Assembly (NCBI GenBank): GCA_022843585.1
Contig: JALHNJ010000001.1
Span: 806,001-870,000, forward strand
DNA length: 64,000 bases
Direction of reading: 5' to 3'
From: Chitinophagaceae bacterium
GTDB taxonomy: Bacteria > Bacteroidota > Bacteroidia > Chitinophagales > Chitinophagaceae
This document shows positions 1-8,775 of the stretch, piece after piece. The position numbers were made by a program, and so were the translations under genes. Under the pieces are notes generated by a model. That model was not told the DNA's origin, made no database searches, and was given only the letters and a program-made list of their open reading frames with translations. Numbering within the stretch: position 1 is the first letter of the stretch; each line of letters opens with the position of its first letter.

Positions 1-2
1 TC

Positions 3-350
3 TATTTTTTATTAGAGCAAGGAAATTTTTCCGCTTTTCATCGTATCAAAAGCGATGAGGTCTGGCATTTTTATGCGGGAGGAAATCTGAATATTTACAT
101 CCTCCATCATAATGGCAATTTAGAAGTATTGACATTGGGTGATGAAATTACTGCTGATATTTCTTTTCAATTGGTAGTACCTGCCGGCTGTTGGTTTGCA
201 TCAGAGCCAGTTAAAGGAGTTGCTTTTTCTTTTGTTGGCTGTACTGTATCGCCGGGGTTTGAATTTGCCGACTTTGAATTGGCAAATGCCATGGAATTAG
301 TAAGGGAATATCCAGCGCATAAGGCCATTATTGAAAGGTTATGCCGGTAA
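3..350 (+). CDS. Cupin superfamily protein (DUF985 / cupin_5), 5'-truncated by the window
   Basis: The open frame runs from the window edge to a TAA at 348-350, so the N-terminus lies outside. The visible ~115 residues contain FHRIKSDEVWHFYAGG, with the His and Glu pattern of a cupin metal-binding motif 1, then a beta-rich stretch with VVPAGCWFAS and FVGCTVSPGFEFADFEL, which is typical of the DUF985/COG3542 family. Proteins of this family are small single-domain beta-barrels of about 150-170 residues, so roughly a third is missing. Structures of the family suggest sugar or small-ligand binding, but no reaction is firmly assigned. The next gene is convergent and decayed, so context gives no further clue. 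Confidence 0.8.
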   Translation, partial: YFLLEQGNFSAFHRIKSDEVWHFYAGGNLNIYILHHNGNLEVLTLGDEITADISFQLVVPAGCWFASEPVKGVAFSFVGCTVSPGFEFADFELANAMELVREYPAHKAIIERLCR

Positions 351-389
351 TTGAATCTGTTTCACCTCCTGTATCCCAGCAATCCTGAT

Positions 390-1055
390 TTAAGGGCATG
401 CTAAGAAATAATAATTTATTTCTTTACGAAACTGTTTTATAAAAGAAGCCTTATCTAACTCAGGCAAATTTTGCAGCCATGCTTTCAGCGTAAATATCTT
501 CAGGTTTTGTTTCATAAAAAGGCGCAGCTCCCAGTCTGTGTTCAAAAAGTACAAAGGGAGTGTTTCGCTTAATAGTTTCCTTAGCTCCTAATAATACTTC
601 CGGCTCCGCACCTTCTACATCTATTTTAATAAAATCTATTATAATGGAAGAATCGATAACCGTATCCAGTTTGGATTTTGTTACCTGAATATCAATAATT
701 TTTGGGAAGGGATATGATAAACTCTTTCTTTAAAACCACTATAGCCTGGAGAGTTTTTTATGTATTTAAAGCTGGATTGACCTTCTGTGTTACTTAATGC
801 ATAGGGAAGTATAATATGCTTTGGACTGGTATAATTAATTTTTAATTGCTCGTAGAATTCTGGCAATGGTTCAAATCCCCAATGCATCCCGTCTGGAGCC
901 AATTTAATCATCTTGCTCAAAAAACTTCCTTTATGGCAGCCTATGTCAATACAATTGGAGTTTTTTTTAATTACACTTTTCATAATCTGAAAAGTCTGTT
1001 TATTGTACTGAATGTTCTTTAAAAAATAATAAGGAGTTTTTAATAAGTTTTTCAT
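390..1055 (-). pseudogene. FkbM family methyltransferase, frameshifted and internally deleted
   Basis: Read from 1055 leftwards, the first ~115 codons give an FkbM-type SAM-dependent methyltransferase start: NCIDIGCHKGSF is SAM motif I, followed by GFEPLPEFYEQL and SGFKERVYHIPSQ. The frame then breaks in an A5 run near 694-700. One extra A would join it to IIDIQVTKSKLDTVI and DFIKIDVEGAEPEVLLGA, the family's hallmark C-terminal half. A second break near 455-475 loses about eight residues: PEDIYA in one frame and LKIFTLKAWLQNLPEL in another are read from the same bases, and the tail NYYFLACP ends at a stop at 390-392. Such enzymes methylate sugars or polyketides. With two independent lesions the gene is probably not functional, although a homopolymer sequencing error could explain the first. 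Confidence 0.8.
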
Positions 1056-1118
1056 TGACTTTTATTGGCAAGTATCTGCTATCCAAAAATAGGAAACCCG
1101 CTGTTTGTATAATACGGC

Positions 1119-2924
1119 TTATCTCACCTCCTGCATCTCCACCAGCTTTCTGTAAAATCCATTTTGTGCCAACAACTGTTCATGATTTCCTCTCTCTACT
1201 ATCTTTCCTTTTTGTAAAACAATAATTTCATCTGCATGGCGAATAGTAGAAAGCCGGTGTGCAATAACAATACTTGTACGATTCTGCATCATATTGTTAA
1301 TAGCATCCTGCACTAAGCGTTCGCTTTCAGTATCAAGAGAAGATGTAGCTTCATCCAAAATAAGAATCGGAGGGTTTTTTAAAACAGCTCTTGCAATAGT
1401 TAATCGCTGCCGCTCACCCCCACTTAATTTGCTTCCCCGATCGCCAATATTACTGTCATAGCCACCTTCTTTTTTTATAATGAAATCATGGGCATTGGCA
1501 ATTTTCGCTGCTTCCGTTATTTGCTCATCGGTAGCATCTTGAAAACCTAAAGCAATATTATTTTTAATGGTATCATTAAATAATATTGGTTCTTGTGTTA
1601 CAATGCTCATCAAACTACGAACAGAGTGTAAAGAGTAGTCTTTAATATTCACCCCATCAATTAAAACTTCGCCACCTGTTACATCATGAAACCTCGGAAC
1701 TAAATCTGCCAATGTTGATTTTCCGGCACCAGAAGAACCCACTAAAGCAATAGTCTGTCCTTTTTTAACGGCGAAGTTTATGTTGTCAAGTATTACAGCA
1801 TCTTCGTAAGCAAAACTTACATTTTTAAATTCTATTGTTGAAGTAAATGCAGGCAACAACTTCCCATTCGGGTTATCATCTACAGTAATCGGTGTTTTTA
1901 ATATTTCCTCAATACGATTGATGGCTGCTGCGCCTTTCCGCATATTGCTGAACGATGTAGATAATGATTTTGCCGGGTTGATAATGTTGTAAAAAATACC
2001 AAGGAAACCCAGAAAAGCAGATGCTTCTAATAGTTCATTCCTTAACACCAAACGTCCACCATAGTATAACACAGCTGTAAAAAGCATAACACCCATTACT
2101 TCAGATAACGGCGATGCTAAGTCTCTTTTATAAGAAATATTATTTTTTGCATGTAATAGCTCTTGGTTTGTTTTAAAGAATTTACCCCGTAACAATTTTT
2201 CAATATTAAACGCTTTAATTACCCGCAGACCGCCCAGTGTTTCATCCAGGATAGACAATGACTCTCCATATTTATGGGAAACTTCCTGCGAATTTTTTTT
2301 TAGCGAACGGGTAACACGACCGATAACCAGGCCAAGTATTGGAATAAGAATCAGGATAAATAAAGTGAGCTGTACGCTGATCAATAATAGAACAGTTAGT
2401 GTAACAATGATGGTCATTGGGTCTCTTATCCAACCCTCTAGTGTTCCAACTACCGAACCTTCCACTTCTCCTACATCATTTGTCATGCGGCTCATTAAAT
2501 CGCCTTTTCTTTTTTCATTAAAAAAACCAATGGGTAAACGAAGTACTTTGTCGTACAGATCTTCCCGGAGCTGATTAACGATTTTATTTTTCAACGGGTT
2601 GAGTACGTAATAAGAAAGATAGAGGGAAAGGTTTTTTAGAATAATAAAACTAACCATCAATAAGCAGATAAAGCCCAGTGTCGCTGTTTTGCCCCTTTTT
2701 TGTACCGATTCATACAAAAAATTATTAAGAGACTGAATTACAGGGTTCTTACTTGTCGTTGTAATCGCAGTGCCGTTATCAACGAAAATAAGCTGTAAAA
2801 AAGGCATCAGCATACCAATAGAAATAATGGAAAAGACAATGCTTAAAAGAGTAAATAAAAAATAAAGAAAAATCTTTCCTTTATAGGCTTTGAGATATTC
2901 AAAAATCCTTGCGTATTGCTTCAT
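1119..2924 (-). CDS. MsbA-like ABC exporter, fused permease-ATPase
   Basis: This is a 601-residue half-transporter of the type I exporter fold. Residues 1-~310 carry six membrane segments with coupling-helix sequence RLPIGFFNEKRKGDLMSR, and ~345-590 form the nucleotide-binding domain. That domain has Walker A GSSGAGKST (~394-402), signature LSGGERQR (~500), Walker B ILILDEATSSLD (~522-533) and the H-loop in AHRLSTIR (~557). It works as a homodimer in the inner membrane and flips lipids or drugs using ATP. The length and sequence fit the MsbA/lipid-exporter group, but the substrate cannot be read from sequence. It is transcribed divergently from rbfA. A TACATTTG -7 box ends only 7 nt before the ATG. 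Confidence 0.9.
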   Translation of the reverse strand: MKQYARIFEYLKAYKGKIFLYFLFTLLSIVFSIISIGMLMPFLQLIFVDNGTAITTTSKNPVIQSLNNFLYESVQKRGKTATLGFICLLMVSFIILKNLSLYLSYYVLNPLKNKIVNQLREDLYDKVLRLPIGFFNEKRKGDLMSRMTNDVGEVEGSVVGTLEGWIRDPMTIIVTLTVLLLISVQLTLFILILIPILGLVIGRVTRSLKKNSQEVSHKYGESLSILDETLGGLRVIKAFNIEKLLRGKFFKTNQELLHAKNNISYKRDLASPLSEVMGVMLFTAVLYYGGRLVLRNELLEASAFLGFLGIFYNIINPAKSLSTSFSNMRKGAAAINRIEEILKTPITVDDNPNGKLLPAFTSTIEFKNVSFAYEDAVILDNINFAVKKGQTIALVGSSGAGKSTLADLVPRFHDVTGGEVLIDGVNIKDYSLHSVRSLMSIVTQEPILFNDTIKNNIALGFQDATDEQITEAAKIANAHDFIIKKEGGYDSNIGDRGSKLSGGERQRLTIARAVLKNPPILILDEATSSLDTESERLVQDAINNMMQNRTSIVIAHRLSTIRHADEIIVLQKGKIVERGNHEQLLAQNGFYRKLVEMQEVR

Positions 2925-2931
2925 TTAATAC

Positions 2932-2939
2932 CAAATGTA
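2932..2939 (-). promoter_or_regulatory. Bacteroidota -7 box (TACATTTG) for the ABC exporter
   Basis: On the minus strand TACATTTG matches the TAnnTTTG consensus exactly. The ATG follows after seven bases, so the transcript would have almost no 5' leader. No clear -33 TTTG is visible. Confidence 0.45.
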
Positions 2940-3050
2940 TTTGTAAATACAGCGGAGCTGTGGTTTTAAGCCGATATACAATCGGTATAAATTGCTTCTG
3001 CTGAGAAGCTGCAAAGTAACTAATTTTACACCGAACCTAATTGTTAAGTA

Positions 3051-3440
3051 ATGGAAGAAGGGAAAAGACAAAAACAGATAGCAGGGCTTTTGAACGAAGA
3101 AATAAACCTGATTTTTCAAAAACTGGGATTAAGTATGATTGATGGGGGAATGGTCTCTATTTCATCGGTAAAAGTAACGCCAGACCTGTTGGAGGCAAGG
3201 TTTTACCTGAGCCTTTTCCAGGTAAAAGATGCGGATGCGGCTATAAAAAAAATTGAAGAACGCCACCACGAAATAAAAAAAGAACTGGCCGCCCGGGTTC
3301 GTCACCAATTGCGGAGCATACCCGTACTTAAATTTTTTAAAGACGATACGCTGGATCATGTCTTTAAAATGGAGGAAATATTTAAGCAGATAAATGAGGA
3401 GAAGAAAAACAAAGATGAAAATCCACCTGCATCTAATTAA
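3051..3440 (+). CDS. rbfA: Ribosome-binding factor A
   Basis: RbfA is a 30S maturation and cold-adaptation factor that binds near the 5' helix of 16S rRNA. The 129-residue product has the family pattern: an N-terminal basic helix (EEGKRQKQIAGLLNEEI), the beta-strand stretch VSISSVKVTPDLLEARFYLS, and the KH-type end LRSIPVLKFFKDDTLDH. The C-terminal tail after ~110 is charged and low in complexity (EEKKNKDENPP), as is common. The start is the first ATG after the divergent promoter region. The LolC/E-type permease begins 24 bp downstream, an order often seen in Bacteroidota, so the two are probably co-transcribed. Confidence 0.93.
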   Translation: MEEGKRQKQIAGLLNEEINLIFQKLGLSMIDGGMVSISSVKVTPDLLEARFYLSLFQVKDADAAIKKIEERHHEIKKELAARVRHQLRSIPVLKFFKDDTLDHVFKMEEIFKQINEEKKNKDENPPASN

Positions 3441-3464
3441 CTAATCTATTAATTAAACAATTCC

Positions 3465-4688
3465 TTGCATTTCCTATTCGCCTGGCGATATTTTAAAAGC
3501 AAAAAATCTACCAATGCAATTAATATTATTGCATGGACGAGTATTGCTGCCATGATAATAGGCACGATGGCACTGATTCTTGTGCTGAGTGTATTTAACG
3601 GCTTTGAAGGATTAGTTAAATCATTATACTCTACTTTTTATACAGACATAAAAATTTCTGCGGCTGCTGGAAAATCCATCACAGTATCACCTGAACAATT
3701 ACAGAAACTGAAAGGTCTGAGCAGTGTTAAAAATTTCTCCTTAGTAGTAGAAGAAAAAGCATTGGTGCAAAATGGAGAAAATCAATCTGTAATTTATTTG
3801 AAAGGGGTTGATGAAAATTACCGTTATGTAACCGGCGTGGCAGATAATTTGTGGAATGGAGAGTATGATTTGGGCAATGAAGAAATTCCTAAATTAATAC
3901 TAGGGGTAGGGGTAGAAGGCGCACTAGGAATTGTCGCAGATAGAAATATTTTTTCGCTGAAAATATATTTGCCAAGAAAAAGCAGTAGCGAACAAATCAA
4001 TCCGCTGGAAGATATCAGCAATGATACTATCCGCACTTCTGCAGCATTTCAAATACAGCAGGATTTTGACAATAAATATGGCATTACTAATATTGATTTC
4101 ATGAAGAAATCATTAAAGCTTGGTGCAAATGATTTTACAGCGGTAGAGATTGCAGCAAAAGAGCCTCAAAATGCTAAAGACATACAAAAATCAGTACAAC
4201 TAATTTTTGGTGATGGCTACCTGGTTCAGGATAAATACCAGCAGAATCAAAGTTTGTATTCGGTGATGAATACAGAACGCTGGGTAATTTATGGAGTACT
4301 TTGCCTCATTTTAGTAGTAGCTGCCTTTAATATGATTGGTGCATTAACGATGCTGGTATTGGAAAAGCAAAAAGATATCAGCGTATTAAATGCATTAGGA
4401 GCAAACCGTAATTTTATACAACGAGTTTTTTTAAGCGAAGGAATTTTGTTGGCTCTTGTTGGTGGCGGCATCGGTATGTTGTTAGCTCTGTTGGTAGCAT
4501 GGCTACAGATAAAATATCATTTAATTCCGCTGGCCGGTGGTTCTTTCTTAATAGATTATTTCCCGGTCAAACTCCGGTTGATGGATTTTATATTAGTCGG
4601 AAGTACAGTTTTTGTAATTGCATTAATTGCCTCTTGGCTGCCATCCAAAAAAGCAGCAACACAAGATTTTTCGTTGAGAAGTGAATAA
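3465..4688 (+). CDS. LolC/LolE-type ABC transporter permease (FtsX family)
   Basis: This 407-residue inner-membrane protein has the MacB/FtsX layout: one N-terminal membrane helix (~20-45), a large periplasmic domain (~50-265), then three C-terminal helices (~275-400). The first motif, FAWRYFKSKKSTNAINIIAW, is characteristic of the LolC/E group that extracts lipoproteins from the inner membrane. In-frame stops upstream leave TTG at 3465 as the only plausible start; no ATG begins the conserved N-terminus. A LolD-type ATPase partner is not adjacent, but two candidates lie near 52.4 and 54.5 kb. Assignment to lipoprotein export rather than another FtsX role is an inference. Confidence 0.85.
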   Translation: MHFLFAWRYFKSKKSTNAINIIAWTSIAAMIIGTMALILVLSVFNGFEGLVKSLYSTFYTDIKISAAAGKSITVSPEQLQKLKGLSSVKNFSLVVEEKALVQNGENQSVIYLKGVDENYRYVTGVADNLWNGEYDLGNEEIPKLILGVGVEGALGIVADRNIFSLKIYLPRKSSSEQINPLEDISNDTIRTSAAFQIQQDFDNKYGITNIDFMKKSLKLGANDFTAVEIAAKEPQNAKDIQKSVQLIFGDGYLVQDKYQQNQSLYSVMNTERWVIYGVLCLILVVAAFNMIGALTMLVLEKQKDISVLNALGANRNFIQRVFLSEGILLALVGGGIGMLLALLVAWLQIKYHLIPLAGGSFLIDYFPVKLRLMDFILVGSTVFVIALIASWLPSKKAATQDFSLRSE

Positions 4689-4705
4689 TAGTGGAGTCTG
4701 GAAAC

Positions 4706-4751
4706 AAAAAGTCGGAAAGACTATTGCATTTAGTGAAATAATCTTTCCGAC
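4706..4751 (-). terminator. Intrinsic terminator for the transketolase subunit gene
   Basis: GTCGGAAAGACTATT (4711-4725) pairs with AATAATCTTTCCGAC (4737-4751) with one mismatch. On the minus strand the hairpin is followed by TTTTTG. It lies between two convergent genes and may also slow plus-strand transcripts. Confidence 0.75.
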
Positions 4752-4755
4752 AGTA

Positions 4756-5589
4756 TTAATAATCTCCTAGGGTTTCGGGCAATTGTGCCAACGCTTTTGC
4801 TAATTGCTCATCGTTTGGAGCAATGCCATGCCATTCATGAGTTCCTTCCATAAAGTCAACACCTTTGCCCATAGCCGTATGCATCATAATAGCAATTGGT
4901 TTACCTTGGCCAGTTTGTGATTTCGCTTTTTCGAGAACCGAAACCACATCATCCATATCGTTGCCATTCATTTCAAGAGTAGTCCAGCCAAAAGCATCAA
5001 ACTTTTGTTGAATATTTCCCAGGTTCATTACTTTATCAGTAGGACCATCAATTTGTTGTCCGTTCCAATCAATAGTTGAGATAAGGTTATCAACCTTATG
5101 ATGTGCAGCAAACATAGCAGCTTCCCAAATCTGTCCTTCATCCAGCTCACCATCACCATGTAAAGAGAAAACAAGATTTTTTTCTCCATTTAATTTCTTG
5201 GTTAAAGCAGCACCAATTGCCACACTCATTCCTTGTCCCAACGAACCAGAGGCAATGCGAATGCCAGGTAAATGCTCATGTGTAGCAGGATGACCTTGTA
5301 ATCTGGAGTTTATTTTTCTAAAAGTGGCTAATTCTTTAATATCAAAATACCCGGAACGGGCTAATACGGAATAAAATACGGGTGATATATGTCCATTAGA
5401 AAGCACAAATACGTCTTCATTCGTAGCATCCATATTAAAAGATGGATTGTGCTTCATTACTTTGAAATACAAGGCAGTAAGAAAGTCTGCGCAGCCTAAA
5501 GAACCACCGGGGTGGCCGCTGCTTACTCCATGTACCATTCTTACTATGTCTCTTCTTACTTGCGATGCAATAGTGGTAAGTTCTGCCAT
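4756..5589 (-). CDS. Transketolase, N-terminal (thiamine diphosphate-binding) subunit
   Basis: The 277 residues match only the first half of transketolase, as in split two-subunit enzymes. Visible are the substrate-loop SSGHPGGSLGCADFL (~23-37), SNGHISP, GSLGQGMSVAIGAAL and the thiamine diphosphate motif GDGELDEGQIWEAAM with the downstream NLISTIDWNG. The complete enzyme transfers two-carbon units in the pentose phosphate pathway and needs a C-terminal partner carrying the pyrimidine-binding domain. That partner is usually adjacent in related genomes, but here the gene stands alone between a terminator and a divergent neighbour. A CACTTTTG box near 5650-5657 could be its promoter. Confidence 0.88.
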   Translation of the reverse strand: MAELTTIASQVRRDIVRMVHGVSSGHPGGSLGCADFLTALYFKVMKHNPSFNMDATNEDVFVLSNGHISPVFYSVLARSGYFDIKELATFRKINSRLQGHPATHEHLPGIRIASGSLGQGMSVAIGAALTKKLNGEKNLVFSLHGDGELDEGQIWEAAMFAAHHKVDNLISTIDWNGQQIDGPTDKVMNLGNIQQKFDAFGWTTLEMNGNDMDDVVSVLEKAKSQTGQGKPIAIMMHTAMGKGVDFMEGTHEWHGIAPNDEQLAKALAQLPETLGDY

Positions 5590-5791
5590 AAAAATTGGTT
5601 CTTTTTAAACTTTTTGTATCTTGCCGACTCAAATCTCTGATTGGTGGTGCAAAAGTGCAATCTTTTTCAATACAAAATCCACCGTGAGTAAAATCTGTAA
5701 ACAAATTCAATAAATCCTTTGAGTACAATTTCCTTACTGCATTAGTTGTATTAATGAATTGTAACCTTAAAAGACTGAAAGGCTAATAACC

Positions 5792-5799
5792 TATTTTTG
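5792..5799 (+). promoter_or_regulatory. -7 box (TATTTTTG) for the WecA-like gene
   Basis: Exact match to TAnnTTTG, 20 nt before the ATG at 5820. The spacing suits a short 5' leader. Confidence 0.5.
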
Positions 5800-5819
5800 T
5801 ACCGTGTAAAACTGCTTTA

Positions 5820-6965
5820 ATGCTTGATGTATTATTAACAGCCTCCGTGGCATTTATCATTACCTTTCTGGCTATCCCTGTCATAATACAGGTGGCAGAG
5901 CAGAAAAAGTTATATGATATTCCTGACGAACGAAAAGTGCATACCCGTTTGGTAGCATCCCTTGGCGGGGTAGCTATTTTTAGCGGTTTTTTATTAGCGG
6001 CTCTTTTATCCATTCAAGGATATCTTAATCCAGAATTTCAATATTTCTTTGCAGCAGCAGTAGTTATCTTCTTCCTAGGACTTAAAGACGACATTATTAT
6101 TCTATCCGCCAGTAAAAAATTAGTTGGTCAGATAATAGCCGCATCGATTCTTATTCACCTAGGTGGCATTAGAATAGATAGCATGCATGGCCTGATGGGT
6201 TTTAATGAATTGCCAGAAGGATTTGCCCTTGCATTGTCCTATCTCACTATTATTGTAATTATGAATTCATTTAACCTGATTGATGGTGTAGATGGATTGG
6301 CAGCTAGTCTCGGAATACTTACCATGTCAGTTTTTGGAGCCTATTTCTTTGCTATCGATTATCAGGCTTATGCGCTACTTTCTTTCTCCATGGCTGGGAG
6401 TTTAGTAGCGTTTATGATCTTTAATCATCAACCAGCTAAAATATTTATGGGTGACTCGGGGTCCCTGATGATCGGTTTGATAAACGCCATATTGGTAATT
6501 AAATTTATTAATGTCGCTGAATCGCCTTTCGTGACGGTTCCTGTTACCTCTGCTGTGGCAGTAGGTTTTTCTATTCTTATTGTTCCTTTATTAGATACAT
6601 TAAGGGTTTTCAGTATCCGTATATTAAAAGGAAGGTCTCCTTTTACTCCTGATCGCAACCATGTACATCATTTATTGCTTGACAGAGGAATGAGCCATGC
6701 CGCCGTAACATTTACTTGTGTGGGAATTAATATTGGTTTTATATTATTGGGCTGGTTCGGAAAAGAATTAGGCCCCAATTACCTCTTATTGATTTTACTT
6801 AGTCTTGCTTTCACAGGATTGGGTTTACTATATTACAATAGACCCCGTCGCCGTACCATGTTTATTTCTAAAAGAAAAAATGGTGCAACAGAGCTTACCA
6901 CAACGAGCACAAAAACAAAAGTGGTAACATTAACTAAAGAAGCGGCAGCTGAAAGTAACAACTAG
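5820..6965 (+). CDS. Polyprenyl-phosphate GlcNAc/hexose-1-phosphate transferase (WecA/MraY family)
   Basis: This 381-residue polytopic membrane enzyme transfers a sugar-1-phosphate from a UDP-sugar to undecaprenyl phosphate, the first step in O-antigen, capsule or teichoic-type glycan synthesis. Family motifs are in order: KVHTRLVASLGGVAIF (~40-55), the Asp pair in LGLKDDIIIL (~88-97), NSFNLIDGVDGLAASLG (~150-166), FMGDSGSLMIG (~210-220) and the cytosolic loop RSPFTPDRNHVHHLLLDRG (~272-290). The HxHH-type loop separates WecA/TagO from MraY. About ten membrane segments are visible, followed by a ~50-residue hydrophilic tail. It is monocistronic, with its own promoter and a terminator behind it. 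Confidence 0.9.
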   Translation: MLDVLLTASVAFIITFLAIPVIIQVAEQKKLYDIPDERKVHTRLVASLGGVAIFSGFLLAALLSIQGYLNPEFQYFFAAAVVIFFLGLKDDIIILSASKKLVGQIIAASILIHLGGIRIDSMHGLMGFNELPEGFALALSYLTIIVIMNSFNLIDGVDGLAASLGILTMSVFGAYFFAIDYQAYALLSFSMAGSLVAFMIFNHQPAKIFMGDSGSLMIGLINAILVIKFINVAESPFVTVPVTSAVAVGFSILIVPLLDTLRVFSIRILKGRSPFTPDRNHVHHLLLDRGMSHAAVTFTCVGINIGFILLGWFGKELGPNYLLLILLSLAFTGLGLLYYNRPRRRTMFISKRKNGATELTTTSTKTKVVTLTKEAAAESNN

Positions 6966-6981
6966 GGTTTTCAAAATATTT

Positions 6982-7025
6982 AATGCCGGGTAGCAATTGT
7001 AAAGCATTGCCCGGCATTTTTCATT
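6982..7025 (+). terminator. Intrinsic terminator after the WecA-like gene
   Basis: AATGCCGG (6982-6989) pairs with CCGGCATT (7011-7018). Inside it GCAAT pairs with ATTGC across a three-base bulge. A TTTTTC run follows. Confidence 0.8.
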
Positions 7026-7088
7026 TAACTTGATGCTAAATAAAATGTTATTGTCTGTTGTGAATATGGAAGAATAAACCTGTTTTAT

Positions 7089-7111
7089 TAGCTTTGCCTC
7101 CCGCTGAGGCA
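7089..7111 (+). promoter_or_regulatory. frr promoter (TAGCTTTG) with a hairpin at the transcript start
   Basis: TAGCTTTG at 7089-7096 fits TAnnTTTG. It runs straight into TGCCTC-CCGCT-GAGGCA (7095-7111), so the first transcribed bases could form a small stem-loop. The ATG is at 7150. Confidence 0.45.
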
Positions 7112-7149
7112 CTTGTTAAATACAATTTATCAGCATAAAATAAATTTAT

Positions 7150-7713
7150 ATGGCAGAAGATATTGCATCAATAGTTGCTGTGGCAGAAGACAACATGAAA
7201 AAAGCAATCAATCACCTTGAGTCCGAGCTGGTTAAAATTCGGGCAGGAAAAGCAAACCCGCAAATGCTGGATGGATTGGTGGTGGATTATTACGGATCAC
7301 CAATGCCGATAAACCAGGTAGCAAACATTAGTGTAATGGATGCCCGTACCATCAGTATTCAACCCTGGGAAAAAAATATGTTGCAGCCTATTGAAAGGGC
7401 AATCATCGCTGCGAATATGGGTATCAATCCGCAAAACGATGGTGCATTAATCAGGTTATTCTTGCCACCACTAACAGAAGAAAGAAGAAGAGAGTTGGTA
7501 AAAAAATGTCAGGGTGAAGGAGAACATTCAAAAATTGCCATCCGTAATATCCGTCGTGATGCTATTGAAAGCATTAAGAAATTAGAAAAAAACGGATTGA
7601 GTGAAGATGCCGCTAAAGATGGCGAAGCAGAAGTACAGCAGGTTACAGATAGCTTTACAGCAATTGTAGAAAAGCACTTGCAAGCAAAAGAAAAAGAAAT
7701 AATGTCTGTATAA
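7150..7713 (+). CDS. frr: Ribosome recycling factor
   Basis: RRF works with EF-G to split the post-termination ribosome. The 187-residue product has normal length and the two-domain layout. The three-helix bundle contributes HLESELVKIRAGKANPQML at the N-terminus and the basic C-terminal helices. The beta domain in the middle begins YYGSPMPINQVANISV and includes the conserved TISIQPWEKNMLQPIERAI. The C-terminal region RRRELVKKCQGEGEHSKIAIRNIRRDA is the family's most conserved rRNA-contacting helix. It has its own promoter and ends 10 bp from the convergent transporter gene, so there is no room for a separate terminator. Confidence 0.96.
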   Translation: MAEDIASIVAVAEDNMKKAINHLESELVKIRAGKANPQMLDGLVVDYYGSPMPINQVANISVMDARTISIQPWEKNMLQPIERAIIAANMGINPQNDGALIRLFLPPLTEERRRELVKKCQGEGEHSKIAIRNIRRDAIESIKKLEKNGLSEDAAKDGEAEVQQVTDSFTAIVEKHLQAKEKEIMSV

Positions 7714-7723
7714 ATTTATACAA

Positions 7724-8650
7724 TTAAGAATTAGTATAAGCAACATCATTTGGTGTTGCTTTGTTTTTTTCGGGCATGTTCGCTAGGTAAACTCCGAATA
7801 AGATAATTGTCAAACAAATAATTTTAATCCAGGTAATTTTTTCTCCATCATAAAAGCCCCATGAAAGGGCTACAAAAGGAATTCCATATGTTACTAGAGA
7901 TGCAAATAACCCCCCTGCCTTTTGAACAAGGATATAAAATAATGCGGTTGCAATAGCACTACCTACAATACCGAGTGCTGCAGATGCCGTAACAGCTTCT
8001 ATTATTGCAGGTTTATTAAAATCTAGCTGCAGAAAGCCTTGTTGCCAAAGTACAATAGCCGTGGGAAATACCATAAAGGCCAGTGAAACAGTGGCAACAT
8101 GAATAGGATTTAACCCTTTTAAATAATGTCCAACCATATTTACATTGATCCCATATAAAAAAGTAGCAAATACGATAAGTAGTGTATAGCTTAAGTTGTC
8201 GAAACTGATGCTTTTTTCTCCCGTTATTGCGGGCATGACAGTCAGCAGCACCAAACCTAAGAAGCCAATTAGTACACCGATAATCTTTTGCTTCTTTATT
8301 TTATCCTTAAAGAAAAAGATTCCAATTACCGCTACACAGATAGGGGTTAGTGAATTTAAAATTCCTCCCAGAGAACCATCAATTTTTGTCATAGCGATAG
8401 CGAACAAAAATGCAGGTAAAAGATTTCCAAATATGGCACTTAAAATAACAAGACCAATTTTTTTACGGGGAATTTTCGAAATATGAAAAATGGCAAAGGG
8501 AAGAAAAACAAGTCCTGCAGCAAATATGCGCAATGCAGCAATTTGTGAAGCACTCAGTGACACACTGCTATCTTTCATTAACTTGAAAGAACTACCCCAG
8601 ATAATACAAAGGATTACGAATATTAACCAGCAAAGAAATTTATTACTCAT
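7724..8650 (-). CDS. EamA/DMT-family membrane transporter
   Basis: This is a ten-helix drug/metabolite-type permease made of two EamA repeats. The first helix contains CIIWGSSFKLMK, the family's conserved start, and the second repeat begins near residue 155 with LSYTLLIVFATFLYGINVNMVG. A GTG at 8662 would add four residues, but the ATG at 8650 (MSNKFLCW) is preferred. Members export amino acids, nucleobases or other metabolites, and the substrate is not predictable from sequence. Upstream, CCCGG and CCGGG form a short inverted repeat near 8653-8670. The gene is convergent with frr and divergent from ppk2. Confidence 0.85.
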   Translation of the reverse strand: MSNKFLCWLIFVILCIIWGSSFKLMKDSSVSLSASQIAALRIFAAGLVFLPFAIFHISKIPRKKIGLVILSAIFGNLLPAFLFAIAMTKIDGSLGGILNSLTPICVAVIGIFFFKDKIKKQKIIGVLIGFLGLVLLTVMPAITGEKSISFDNLSYTLLIVFATFLYGINVNMVGHYLKGLNPIHVATVSLAFMVFPTAIVLWQQGFLQLDFNKPAIIEAVTASAALGIVGSAIATALFYILVQKAGGLFASLVTYGIPFVALSWGFYDGEKITWIKIICLTIILFGVYLANMPEKNKATPNDVAYTNS

Positions 8651-8775
8651 AAGCCCCGGCACTTACCGGGATGGTAAAGGTCTTAAAAGCAAATGAAATG
8701 AACGTGTATTTTTTATATCATTAAATACTTTATTTGAAATAGTATATTGCAATAGCATTTTGTTAAACAATCTAT

